DNA of 64,000 nucleotides from Phaeodactylibacter xiamenensis (lineage in GTDB: Bacteria > Bacteroidota > Bacteroidia > Chitinophagales > Saprospiraceae). A program made the position numbers and the translations under genes. The notes beneath the pieces are model-generated. The model worked only from the letters and a program-made list of their open reading frames with translations, did not search any database and was not told the DNA's origin. Where the stretch lies: the NCBI RefSeq assembly GCF_000759025.1, contig NZ_JPOS01000033.1, positions 62,001-126,000 on the forward strand, read 5' to 3'. Of the stretch, positions 37,501 through 45,800 are shown one piece after another (position 1 is the first letter of the stretch; each line of letters begins with the position of its first letter).

Positions 37501-39666
37501 CCATTTATCTGAAAGTTTGGCAGACCATTTGGGCTGTCGGGCCTTAAGCTGTGCTGCAGCCACTTCGTCCAGTGGGTTGCCGGCTTCCATCAGGGTAGCG
37601 ATTTCCTGGCTAAGCTGGTCCCTGCGGGCGGAGCGCCCCAGGGAAAGGTATTCGTTGAGTGCAGTGTGCAACTGATGTTCTTCAAATGCTGCACTGCCGG
37701 CCGGTGGCGCATAGCGGCGGAGTACATCATTGAGTTCGGTCCTTAGTGCGCGTAGCAGGGCAGGGTGCTCCGTTTGCAGCCACTGCGTGAGTTGCAGCCG
37801 GGCGTTGTCCGGGATGCTCCCTTCTACGAACCAGGGTAGCCGGCAGAGTTCCTGTATGTTGGTGTAGGTAAGCAATGGGGCTTCTGCAGTAGACAGGTAG
37901 CGGCCAAGGTAAAGCGTCAGATGCCAGTGTAAAGTTGGGAAGAGGGCACAGGCAGCAATCCATTCGAGCATCGGCTGAGGATAATGGCGCTTTAGCGTAT
38001 CCAGCAGGGGCCCTTCCATTTGAACCGGAGGGCGCAGCTGCCCTGCCAGCCGGTTTTGCCAAGCCTCAGCTGTGGGGGCTTCGTCGTTTTCTGAAGCTTC
38101 GAGTAAAATCTCCAGGCTTTCCAGTTCCAGTGGGAGTACGATGAAGCGCTGACTCAGGCGACGTTCCTTTCTGCCCCAGTTATCGTAGGGTTTTGGAGTA
38201 AACAAGGCGCGGCTTTTCCATCCTTCCAGTACCGTCGTCCAGGCAGCAAGCTTACCCGTCATTTTGTTGAGCATCGACTGCCCCTGCCCAATGATGAAGA
38301 GCCGCGCATATCCAAATTGCTGTTGCAGGTCGGTGAGCGTGATCCCATCGGGGTATTGCTTGTTGTAGCATATCCTGGGGTCACCATCGTAGAAGAATCG
38401 TTCGGCCAGAACCTCGTTTGCCCGGAAGGTGCGGAAGATATAGTCGAATAACCGGGCTCTGTGATTGCGGGCAGACTGCTGGTCAATAAGCAGTAAATAC
38501 TCTGGCTGCCGGGTTTGCTGCCGGTATTGAAAGTCTGCCATGCCGGCTTTCTGAATGGTCGCCCGAATCGTACCGGGCACATCGAGCTGATAGACACCGC
38601 CCCGTGTCCGCTGCCGCAGGCGGTTCAGGAGCCGCTGAAATGCTGGCCCAAATTGGAGGTGTTCTACTTCAGGGATGCGAATATGCCATACATAGGGCGG
38701 CTTGTCACTGTCCAGTGCTATTTGCTCGCTTTGCCGTCGTCTGAACCGGTAGAGCAAGAGTGCTATCAGAAAGGCATAAGCCAGGATATAACCCCCCAGT
38801 CGAATAAGGTCTTCGTAGCGTGCCAGCAACTGCTGTAGCTTGCTTGGGGCTTCTATGCTGTAGGCAAACAGGTCATGGTCAAAAGGAGGGCTGATGGTGC
38901 TCCACCCCGAGCGGGCGACAGTAGTAGCGGGCCCTGATTTGGGATTAGTAGGTTTTTTAGGCTCTTTATTATCAGGAGTTGGTGGCGAAACGGCATAGCC
39001 TTCGATGACCGGCCGGAAATTGACCAGTAGTTCGCGGTCACCGTTTAGGTAGCGGATAAGAATAGAGTCTTGTCCGCTCACTGAGTCGCGGGCGATATAT
39101 TCCAGGCAGTTGCGGTCGAGCATGAAGCTGCCCAGTGCCTGCCCCTTCCGGCCTGCGTAGACGACCTCAAAGGTGTCAATGCTGCCTATGTGTTCCTGAA
39201 GAACAGAGTCCGGTATACAGCTGCTGGCAGATGCCCCTGCATTGACGGTAAAAATACGCTCATACGGGCGCGTGCTCTCCTTCAGGTAGTAAAGTCCGAT
39301 AACGATAACAGGGGGCACAACTAACAGTAGGGCCAATGCCACAAGAAGCCACTGCAGCTTCCGGGGGCGGCGTTGGAGTAGGGGGATCTCCTCCGTTGTA
39401 TTCTGAGCTTGGTCAATCGCACGGAAATAAGCCTCCGTCCGGTCCCGGGCCTGTTGGAACAGCCGGTAAAATTGATCTTGTTGCTGTGGGGTTTGCACAA
39501 AGAGTGGGCCGAGGGCGTACATCAACTCCTCAGCGGGCATACCATCGGGCAACTGACGCAGCAATTCCTGCACCCGAAGGTATTGTCCGGTCCCGATTTG
39601 GTACCCTTCTGTTTCCAGGGTCTGTATCAGGTCGGCTACGAGGCGATATGTGAATCCCCTTTCCAT
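34528..39666 (-). CDS. Giant membrane protein: CoxE/vWA-like cytosolic part plus amidase-like exterior part
   Basis: 1712 residues, third gene of a tight operon with a MoxR ATPase and an iSTAND-like protein. Residues 1-75 resemble the N-terminal helical region of CoxE-type vWA partners of MoxR (YQIGTGQYLRVQELLRQLP). Membrane helices at about 104-128, 291-307 and 742-760. Between the second and third lies a cytosolic vWA-like domain (about 330-520, EYLLLIDQQSARNHRARLF, then FFYDGDPRICYN), whose MIDAS motif is DQQS instead of DxSxS. After the third helix, in order: a helical part, an SH3-like stretch (about 990-1020, VPAGTRATLLEERALGYW), two carboxypeptidase-regulatory-like sandwiches (about 1035-1205), an N-acetylmuramoyl-L-alanine amidase-like domain (about 1237-1445) lacking its zinc His, a TSP3 calcium repeat (NRDADDDGIENRLDRCPF) and a C-terminal unknown domain. 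Probably a membrane-spanning substrate or effector of the MoxR ATPase. No complete homologue is known to me. Confidence 0.8.
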   Translation of the reverse strand: MERGFTYRLVADLIQTLETEGYQIGTGQYLRVQELLRQLPDGMPAEELMYALGPLFVQTPQQQDQFYRLFQQARDRTEAYFRAIDQAQNTTEEIPLLQRRPRKLQWLLVALALLLVVPPVIVIGLYYLKESTRPYERIFTVNAGASASSCIPDSVLQEHIGSIDTFEVVYAGRKGQALGSFMLDRNCLEYIARDSVSGQDSILIRYLNGDRELLVNFRPVIEGYAVSPPTPDNKEPKKPTNPKSGPATTVARSGWSTISPPFDHDLFAYSIEAPSKLQQLLARYEDLIRLGGYILAYAFLIALLLYRFRRRQSEQIALDSDKPPYVWHIRIPEVEHLQFGPAFQRLLNRLRQRTRGGVYQLDVPGTIRATIQKAGMADFQYRQQTRQPEYLLLIDQQSARNHRARLFDYIFRTFRANEVLAERFFYDGDPRICYNKQYPDGITLTDLQQQFGYARLFIIGQGQSMLNKMTGKLAAWTTVLEGWKSRALFTPKPYDNWGRKERRLSQRFIVLPLELESLEILLEASENDEAPTAEAWQNRLAGQLRPPVQMEGPLLDTLKRHYPQPMLEWIAACALFPTLHWHLTLYLGRYLSTAEAPLLTYTNIQELCRLPWFVEGSIPDNARLQLTQWLQTEHPALLRALRTELNDVLRRYAPPAGSAAFEEHQLHTALNEYLSLGRSARRDQLSQEIATLMEAGNPLDEVAAAQLKARQPKWSAKLSDKWKERLYWQGLPALGLKHLWREMRWFIPALFFVAGLSQMPWNLSLSPCEGALVALKSKEASDFVCLNERTAWQLFLETRARQQIQTTQDPISAISAVSRSLSCSRGLSVLEVAREDQTSTAHSWEWYFPEPGASLNSSWGRVSTFRDSLMITLDAAPGIDTLDQELRANLAVLLYNKGAEIARQMPDSLSGDGSACTYFAAALAIDSVHLPREIMQQWCEGQAGFSPECRILGKNIAFRSRPVSDAKLEEIMRRFQNNQGDTELNTDWALFQVPAGTRATLLEERALGYWAVIRGIPGYLPKFPEEDSLLIPCETRYRYVQGQVLDGTKQSAAPLSGVMVLTDQYTAITDGEGNFTLEIPNRLAKPGQLVFYQKVGYQPDTITSDLSLERIPSVQLYPDADYLDTSAVYSVSFVLQNLSDGSPLSDVAVRLIQPDTLVGLTGPNGRLDLYVPRPALARNERVAFQFQKEGFQSNQTTLSFQELEKEAVFQKIVVLKPEGNIPVQQDIPQQTVEASTGSRYLWCLNRISQDYYSPTFDDGRTRLDGQEIITDLLNRIKAGLEQNNISYFEVNPIGKRPTEGEQVQRINAQPGNKLVLTFSFGFTGSVSNPASATQDFDFTGAGSGLGFVLNPAWATQDKGGISARINSSESSARLAAIFMEAIMRQTSLRNANLATAPESPSPLLNGLQVPVAIFQNGFLTNRENATLLVQPAFRQELANAYLSAIYAIESSGLAKTPAPYIENRDADDDGIENRLDRCPFEPGEGTSDGCPVEKTDQEALEAALRKATGVWEERKNTPQNFNTTGTIFPEIGVRGRYGILKTLINPAALETLIGEPVYLSGPHNGADINFNAEDAFGYYNPAFLTKLTDYLNMAAQNQALQRQLQPLYNQEFRQVMRTFYQMHQFGTSQQQLQRPFLELLRSVTKERKSIAVNRFFLDNFRNLPGDGDSLEKMMAARFWFRRSIDGTDEEFYNLMLLTLQTFDPDFLYRQTN
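35596..35686 (-). repeat. 25-bp direct repeat within the amidase-like domain
   Basis: Two copies (35596-35620 and 35662-35686), 24 of 25 bases identical, offset 66 bases, in the same reading frame. They encode NPAWATQD and NPASATQD. The segment lies where the amidase fold carries its SxHxN motif, here lost, so an internal duplication has remodelled this site. Confidence 0.8.
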
Positions 39667-39668
39667 CC

Positions 39669-40610
39669 TTAAGCTTGGTCAATCATGCGGTACAATTGGT
39701 CAAGGTCATCCTTGTTTTTGGCCAGCACACAGTAAGAAAGCTTCAGATCGGCACGGGCTTTTTCTGACAGGCTTCCCGGATCGCTGAGCTGCCGGACCCC
39801 AAAGCCGAGCTTATGCAGTAGGGCGGCCCATTGTATGAGTTCTGCTGTAGCGGGGTCTTTCCGTAACTTGACGGAGGTCCGGGAGCGGATATGCTCAAAG
39901 TGGTCGATGATGGCCTGTAGCTTGACTTCACCCTCCGTGCCCTGATACCCTTCGACTTTTCGCTGTAGAATGTGGAGGAGATCCTGGGCTGTAGGAAAGT
40001 CAATATGGTAAAAGGCAACCCGGCGCAGGAAGGGTTCCGGCAGGTTTTTCTCCGAGTTGGAGGTCATGATGATGATAGGGCGGTTGTCTTTGCTTGTGGC
40101 ATAGCTTTTATCGATCTCCGGCACATCGAACTCCAGGCGTTCCAGGGCCGCGAGGATGTCGTTGGGCAGGTCGCGGGGCGCTTTGTCCACTTCGTCGATC
40201 AGCACGAGGCGGCGTTGTTCGCTCCGGATGGCTTCGCCCAGCGCCTGGTAACGGATGTATCGGCGCTCGATCTCTTCGGTACTTAGCGCATCCGGCTGGG
40301 TTTGGCTGTGCTGGAAGTGGCCCAGTGCATCGTACCGGTAGAACAAATCTTTGGCCGATGAGGTGGTCTGTGCATTGAACACCAGCACATCACTCAATGA
40401 AAAATAATGTGCGATATGATAAGCCAGCTGGGTCTTACCAGTGCCGGGCTCTCCCGTGAGCAAGAGCGGCAGCCCGAGGTTGAGCGCCACATTGACTGCA
40501 CTCACCAGGCCGGGTGCAGGCAGGTATAATGCCGGGTCGTTGATCCGTTCGTTCAGGGTGATGGGCGGCAATGCCTGTTGCCCTTCCGCACCGTAAAGAT
40601 GGAAACTCAT
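39669..40610 (-). CDS. MoxR-family AAA+ ATPase
   Basis: 313 residues. Walker A at 53-60 (LTGEPGTGKTQLAYHIAHYF), Walker B RRLVLIDEVDKAPRDLPND (135-143), sensor 1 IIIMTSNSEKNLPEPFLRRV and a C-terminal lid domain. MoxR ATPases act as chaperones that remodel or insert ions into partner proteins containing a vWA domain; here the partner is almost certainly the next gene, which starts two bases after this stop. Three bases separate it from the upstream iSTAND-like gene. The family has no fixed target, so the substrate is inferred from neighbours. Confidence 0.92.
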   Translation of the reverse strand: MSFHLYGAEGQQALPPITLNERINDPALYLPAPGLVSAVNVALNLGLPLLLTGEPGTGKTQLAYHIAHYFSLSDVLVFNAQTTSSAKDLFYRYDALGHFQHSQTQPDALSTEEIERRYIRYQALGEAIRSEQRRLVLIDEVDKAPRDLPNDILAALERLEFDVPEIDKSYATSKDNRPIIIMTSNSEKNLPEPFLRRVAFYHIDFPTAQDLLHILQRKVEGYQGTEGEVKLQAIIDHFEHIRSRTSVKLRKDPATAELIQWAALLHKLGFGVRQLSDPGSLSEKARADLKLSYCVLAKNKDDLDQLYRMIDQA

Positions 40611-40613
40611 AGC

Positions 40614-41693
40614 CTATTCATTTGCAATGTTATAAATCAGAGCCTGAAGCTCTTCGATATCTTTCATGTTGAACTGCTGCTTGTCACGAAACAGCAGCTG
40701 GTCTTCTTCCCGCAGCCCGGTCACCATCGCATCGATCACCGATTGTACCTGATTCGGGTTGCGCTCCCCCAGGTCCATCAGCCAGGCTCTCAGGTCACCG
40801 TCTTCTACGGGTAGCAGAGGCGTGAGCAGGGTCGTCTCATGGCGGACGGTCAGCTCGCTCAGGGCGGTGAGTATGGACTTCTGTTCACTTTTAAGTCCGC
40901 CCAGATGCTGCCCATCGACATAAAACACGAAGAAGAATAAGAATTTAGGGACCTGTTTATTCGGATTTTTGAAGGTCTCAATCATCCACTCCAGGTATTC
41001 GGGCAGGAAACTGCTCCATTTGCGTTCGTGCAGTTCGAAAACGACGGCCACGTAGTCGTAGGGCAGATTGGGCACGCCAGTCTCAATGAAAGTATCAAAC
41101 GACTGGGTGTCTGCAAAGCGAAAGCGTTCCTGTACGTAAGCTTTGAAGCGTTGCTGGCTTTTGCGGGTATTTCTACCCAGTGGAAGGTCCTGAATGCGAA
41201 GGCGGCCATTGTCTTCCTGAGTGAGAATGTGGAGGGCATCGCTTTCCCCATCCAGCTCTTCGACTAAAAGCTCGTACACCATACGCTCTGCAAAACTGGG
41301 CGGCATCTGCGTGGGGCAGCCGGTAATGAAGTAAAACTGAAAGTGCTCTTCTTCCTTCTCATCAAAGGCGTTCCAGAATTTGTCTACCATCTGGTGGCGG
41401 TCGCAATTCACGAGGTGGAGCAGCCCGATTTCCTCTTCCTCATCCATATTGAGCTGCCGGATAGCCTCGGCAAGCCGTTCCTTTTGATTTGCAACGGGCA
41501 GGCCATGAGCAGCGCTGAGTTTGCCCTTGAGATCAGAGATTTGCCCTTCCATCTGGGCAATTTCTTCCGTTATGGCAAACTTTGCGTTTGGGTCAATAGT
41601 ACGCCCCAGCTCACTTTTCATGAAGTTGAGCTTCCGGACCAGCAAATCCAGCTGGCCCTCGAAACCTTCGATTTCTTCAGGGCTGTACCGCAT
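40614..41693 (-). CDS. iSTAND-like (inactive STAND) protein with coiled-coil effector-associated N-terminus
   Basis: 359 residues, first gene of the MoxR operon. Residues 1-65 form a coiled coil of a type widely found at the ends of bacterial conflict-system proteins (LVRKLNFMKSELGRTIDPNA, then ITEEIAQMEGQISDLKGKL). The remainder looks like the inactive STAND domain described in NTPase-dependent conflict systems: LLHLVNCDRHQMVDKFWNAF, HFQFYFITGCPTQMPPSFAE and the later FLFFFVFYVDGQHLGGLKSE. Such domains keep the STAND fold but lack the P-loop, which is absent here. Likely role: adaptor that senses a signal or brings an effector to the MoxR complex. The assignment is from motif memory, not a search. 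Confidence 0.7.
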   Translation of the reverse strand: MRYSPEEIEGFEGQLDLLVRKLNFMKSELGRTIDPNAKFAITEEIAQMEGQISDLKGKLSAAHGLPVANQKERLAEAIRQLNMDEEEEIGLLHLVNCDRHQMVDKFWNAFDEKEEEHFQFYFITGCPTQMPPSFAERMVYELLVEELDGESDALHILTQEDNGRLRIQDLPLGRNTRKSQQRFKAYVQERFRFADTQSFDTFIETGVPNLPYDYVAVVFELHERKWSSFLPEYLEWMIETFKNPNKQVPKFLFFFVFYVDGQHLGGLKSEQKSILTALSELTVRHETTLLTPLLPVEDGDLRAWLMDLGERNPNQVQSVIDAMVTGLREEDQLLFRDKQQFNMKDIEELQALIYNIANE

Positions 41694-41900
41694 GCAGGGT
41701 TTTAGTGTTTGTATGGTGCCGCTTTGGGAAGCCTCAGGGTGAAGCTTCGCTTTTCAAATGTAAGGAAAAATAAATTGTAAAAAGCGGTAGTTGTCGGAAC
41801 ACTGTGGAAACGAGGCAGGAATTGTAAATACACGCAGGGTATCGGGGGGAGTGAGATTATCCTGCGCCAGTTCAAAGCCTGGCGCAGGGTATCATATTAG

Positions 41901-42710
41901 TTATTGTTTCTGCACATTAAGCGTTGCAGCAGGCACACCATCCGCACGGAGATGCACGAAATACTGTCCTTTAGGAAGCTGTTGTGCAGGGATGCTAGTG
42001 GTGTGTTCACCGGCTGTCCACTGCCCGGCATCATGCTGTAGTACAATCTGCCCAAGTGCGTTCAGGACTTCAACCTGTATACGCGCCGGGGTATCGGTAT
42101 GGCCGGTAATGCTTAGCATCTCTGCAAATGGATTGGGCTGCGCTTTGGCTTCGAAACCCGCAATCAGTGCTGCGTCAGCCGTGCTGACCGGTGCGCATTC
42201 CTGTTGTGCGGGGCCGTAGCCTTCCACAAGGGCTGTAGCACCGTCGACTTCGAAAGGCCAGATGTCTTGCTCCACGATCGTACGGTCAGGGGCAATGAGG
42301 ATGACGGTAGGGAAAGCCAAAGGATTGAATTGGTCAACAACAGCGCTGGCGCCTCCGTCCAGCCCACTGACCACCGGGAAACCGCCGGCAGCGCCGCAGT
42401 CATTCTCAAAGGCTTCAGTCTGTGCCAGGGTACCATCGGCTTCCAGCCCTATGACAACGAGGTTGCCGGAGTTGCAGCCAAAGTTTTCGTAGACCTCTTT
42501 CACTGCCGGAGCAGTAGAACAGCAAGGGCCGCACCAGTAGGCGTAAAGCTTGATCATGACATATTTGCCATCGTCCAGCAAATCGTATAAATGGTGTTCC
42601 TCTCCGTGGATATCCGTGAGGGTGAAATCAGGCGCTTCCGTGATGGACACCTGGGCAAAAGCCAGCTGAAAGCTGAGGCAAAGGGTAAAAAGGGTAAAAA
42701 ATTACTTCAT
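41901..42710 (-). pseudogene. T9SS-exported thioredoxin-like protein with a stop in its signal peptide
   Basis: From GTG at 42650 downward there is a 249-residue frame: a TlpA/AhpC-like thioredoxin fold (APDFTLTDIHGEEHHLYDLL, redox motif AYWCGPCCSTAP) and, after a QPNPF link at about 170, a T9SS type A sorting domain (VEVLNALGQIVLQHD ... GQYFVHLRADG). Upstream in the same frame, from ATG at 42710, lies a complete signal peptide, FFTLFTLCLSFQLAFAQ, but codon 3 is TAA (42702-42704): M-K-stop. Without that stop the gene would be a normal exported cargo; a change from AAA would explain it. As it stands the protein cannot be exported unless it starts at an unusual codon. Sequencing error is possible. 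Confidence 0.8.
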
Positions 42711-42814
42711 GAAGCTGAGGTTTATGAGTTGAAAAATTAAAATCAAATGTAGCACCGGGCAGCCAATAACCGCACGTATTCTGCCAAAATGCCTGCCAGG
42801 AGACCTGTTTTCCC

Positions 42815-45800
42815 TTACCGGGCCAGGGTGACGTCCCCTTTTAGCAAATCAGTGGTGCCATCAAAGTATTCCACCTCTACCACATAGGCAAACACGCCTG
42901 GATTTAGGTATTGATTGCGGAAGAGCCCGTCCCAGCCTTCTGCTGGTACATTGGGCTGGAAGTTATGGTTTTGGAAGACCTGCTCGCCCCACCGGTTAAA
43001 AATCTGCATGGAGCGGATATTGGTGATGGTGCCCTGCCCGGCATAAACCGTAAACCAGTCGTTGTTGCCATCGCCATTTGGGGAAAAGGCCGTCGGGATA
43101 TAAACCGGGATGTCTTTTTTGACGATAATACGGATACTTGCCTGATCCCGGCAGCCATTAGCGTTGGTGGCGGTTACCTGATACACCGTGGAAAGCCTCG
43201 GGCTTGCTACCGGGCTTAGGCAGTCGTAACAGTCTAGCCCGGGATTAGGGGACCAGGTGATGTTCGTCAGCTCACCCAGCGGGTAGTTGGACTGAAGTTG
43301 GATCGTCTGGCTTTCGCCGTAATTGATTTCTGCAGTTTCCGGAGCCATCAATACCACCAGGGAATCCGGCTGTACGATTGACGTGGTAAGTACCGCTTCG
43401 CACCCGTTGACATCCTGAACGATGAGGGTGTAGGTGCCGGGCGCCTGTACCTGGAAGCTTGGTGTATTTTCATAAGTGTCTCCGCCATTGATAGAGTACA
43501 CATAGGGCGGCGCTCCACCGGATATATTTTCAAAGCTGATTTGGCCGGAATCTCCAAAACACAATGGTTGAATGGTAGTAGAGGTCGCTTCCGGTATATC
43601 CTGACTGACTTCTACGGCATCGGTGGCCGTGCACCCGTTTTCTGTATTCGTAACCAGCAAGGTGTAGGTGCCCGGTGCATCGATGGCAGGATTGAGCGTA
43701 GTGCTATCATCCAGAATTGCCCCATCGGTACTGCTCCAGCTATAGCTGAATGTGGGCCCGGTAGAGGAATTGCTGCCATCCAGTTGGCGGAGCTCCGGGA
43801 AGCAGGGGATGATAAAGTCGGTGCCTGCGGCGGCTGTTGGTGGCGTTATATCCTGCGTAACTGCTACGCTGGCAGCTGAAGAACACCCGTTATTCGGGTT
43901 GGTAATAGTCAGGCTGTAAGTACCAGGTTGAGCTACCACCGGTTCGAGCCCATCCTGCCCGGATAAAAACCCGCCTGCAGGCCCATTCCAAATCAGGTCA
44001 TACCCGGTGCCGGCGTTGCTGACATCCCCGCTGAGCGGGACGCTGTTCTGATCACAGTTCAGTACAGCGGGCGGTGCCAGGGAAACGGTTGGCGAAAGGG
44101 TATCTATGGGTACGGTAACGCTGCTGGTGGTGCTGCAAAAGTTCTGCAGGTTCGTGACTTCCAATGTGTATTCCCCGGCGGCTCCGGCTTCCGGCTGTAG
44201 TCCATCTGCGCCGCTCAGCAGCAGTCCGGTGCCCGTGGTCCAGGCGTAGGCAAAGGTATTGCCAGTGCTGCTTCCGGTAGCGTCAAGAAGGATGCTGCTG
44301 CTATTGCAGTTAAGGGTGTCGGCTACAGCAATCTGGGCGATGGGTGCAAGCGTATCCTGAGGAACGACAACGCTTTGGTTGGCGGTGCAGCCATTGATCA
44401 GGTTCTCAATGAACAGGGTGTAGGTACCGGGCGCATTTGCCGTAGCATCAGGCTGATTGGTTTGTCCGCTCAATTGGCCATCATCTGTGTTCCAGCTCAA
44501 ACTAAAGCCGTTCCCTGAATCTGACCCATTGCCGGCCAGGGGGACGCTACTGACTGCGCAGTTCAGAGTATCCGGCTGGGCTATGCTGACTATGGGCGAT
44601 AGGGTATCCATCGTTACGGTATAGCTCTGGGTGGCCGTGCAGGCATTTTCCGGGTTGTTGACCAACACCTGGTAGGTACCGGCGGCCGTCACTTCAACGG
44701 CATTGCTGTCTGCCGGGCTGTTGAGGAGCCCCCCGTTGGCAGCAGTCCAGCTGTAAGTCCAGGTAGGGTTGCTGCCGGTTGCTGCATTCAGCCAGGTTTG
44801 AGGGGCTGTGCAGGTCAGTGGCGCAGGTGCAAGGGTGGCGAGGGCAGGGGCAATCGTGTCTTGCAATACGAGCAGGCTGTCGACGGTCTGACAGCCGTTA
44901 TTCTCATTGGTTGCGGTGAAGTAGTACCAGCCCGGAGTTCCTGCCGTGGCGTTCAGGCTGTTGGCACCGGAAAGGATTTGCCCATCGACAGAAGTCCACT
45001 GGTAGGCTGGGGCGGCGGTGGTGCTGACATTACTGCTGAGGGCAATGGTTGGGGTGGCGCAATCCAGGGTGTCCGCAGGTAGCAGGGCCACTGTGGGCTG
45101 CAGGGTGTCCTGGACAACCGATATGGCGGCCATGTTCCGGCAGAAGTTGTCCGTGTTTAGAATTTCGAGCGTGTAGGTCCCTGGCATGTCCACTTCAGCG
45201 AGCAAGGTGTCATTGATGCTATTGCCATCGGGTGCCTGCCAGGTGATTTCCCATCCGGGAGCCTGGTCAGAGGCGGAGCCGTTAAGCAGGACGGAGGTTC
45301 GGGTACAGGTGAGCACGGCAGCTGGCGCAATGGTGATGTTGGGCAAGGCGATGTCTTGCAGTACGGTACGGAAGATAGAGTTGGTACAGCCATTGGCCGG
45401 ATTAACCACTGTGGCCTGATAGGTACCGGGCGCATCAATCGCCGGCGTGGGGGTGTCCGCACCACTAAGGAGGTTGCCGTCTGTGGTACTCCAGGTCCAC
45501 TGAGCAGCAGGAGCCGGAGTGCTGCCATTTAGGGTCAGTATGGTATCCCGGCAGTTGAGTACCCCGGTCGGACTTAGCGCTAAAGCCGGTGATACGGTGT
45601 CTATGGCTACTGCAACGCTGGCATTTACGGTACAGTCGTTGTTGAGGTCGGTAACCACAAGGTCGTACACGCCAGGTGCATCGACGACAGGCTGTAATCC
45701 GTTTTGTCCGGACAGGATATTCCCGTTCATTGTGGACCATTGCAGGCTAAGGTTGTTATTGGAATTGCTCAGAGCAGCATTCAGGGTAACCTGTGACTGA

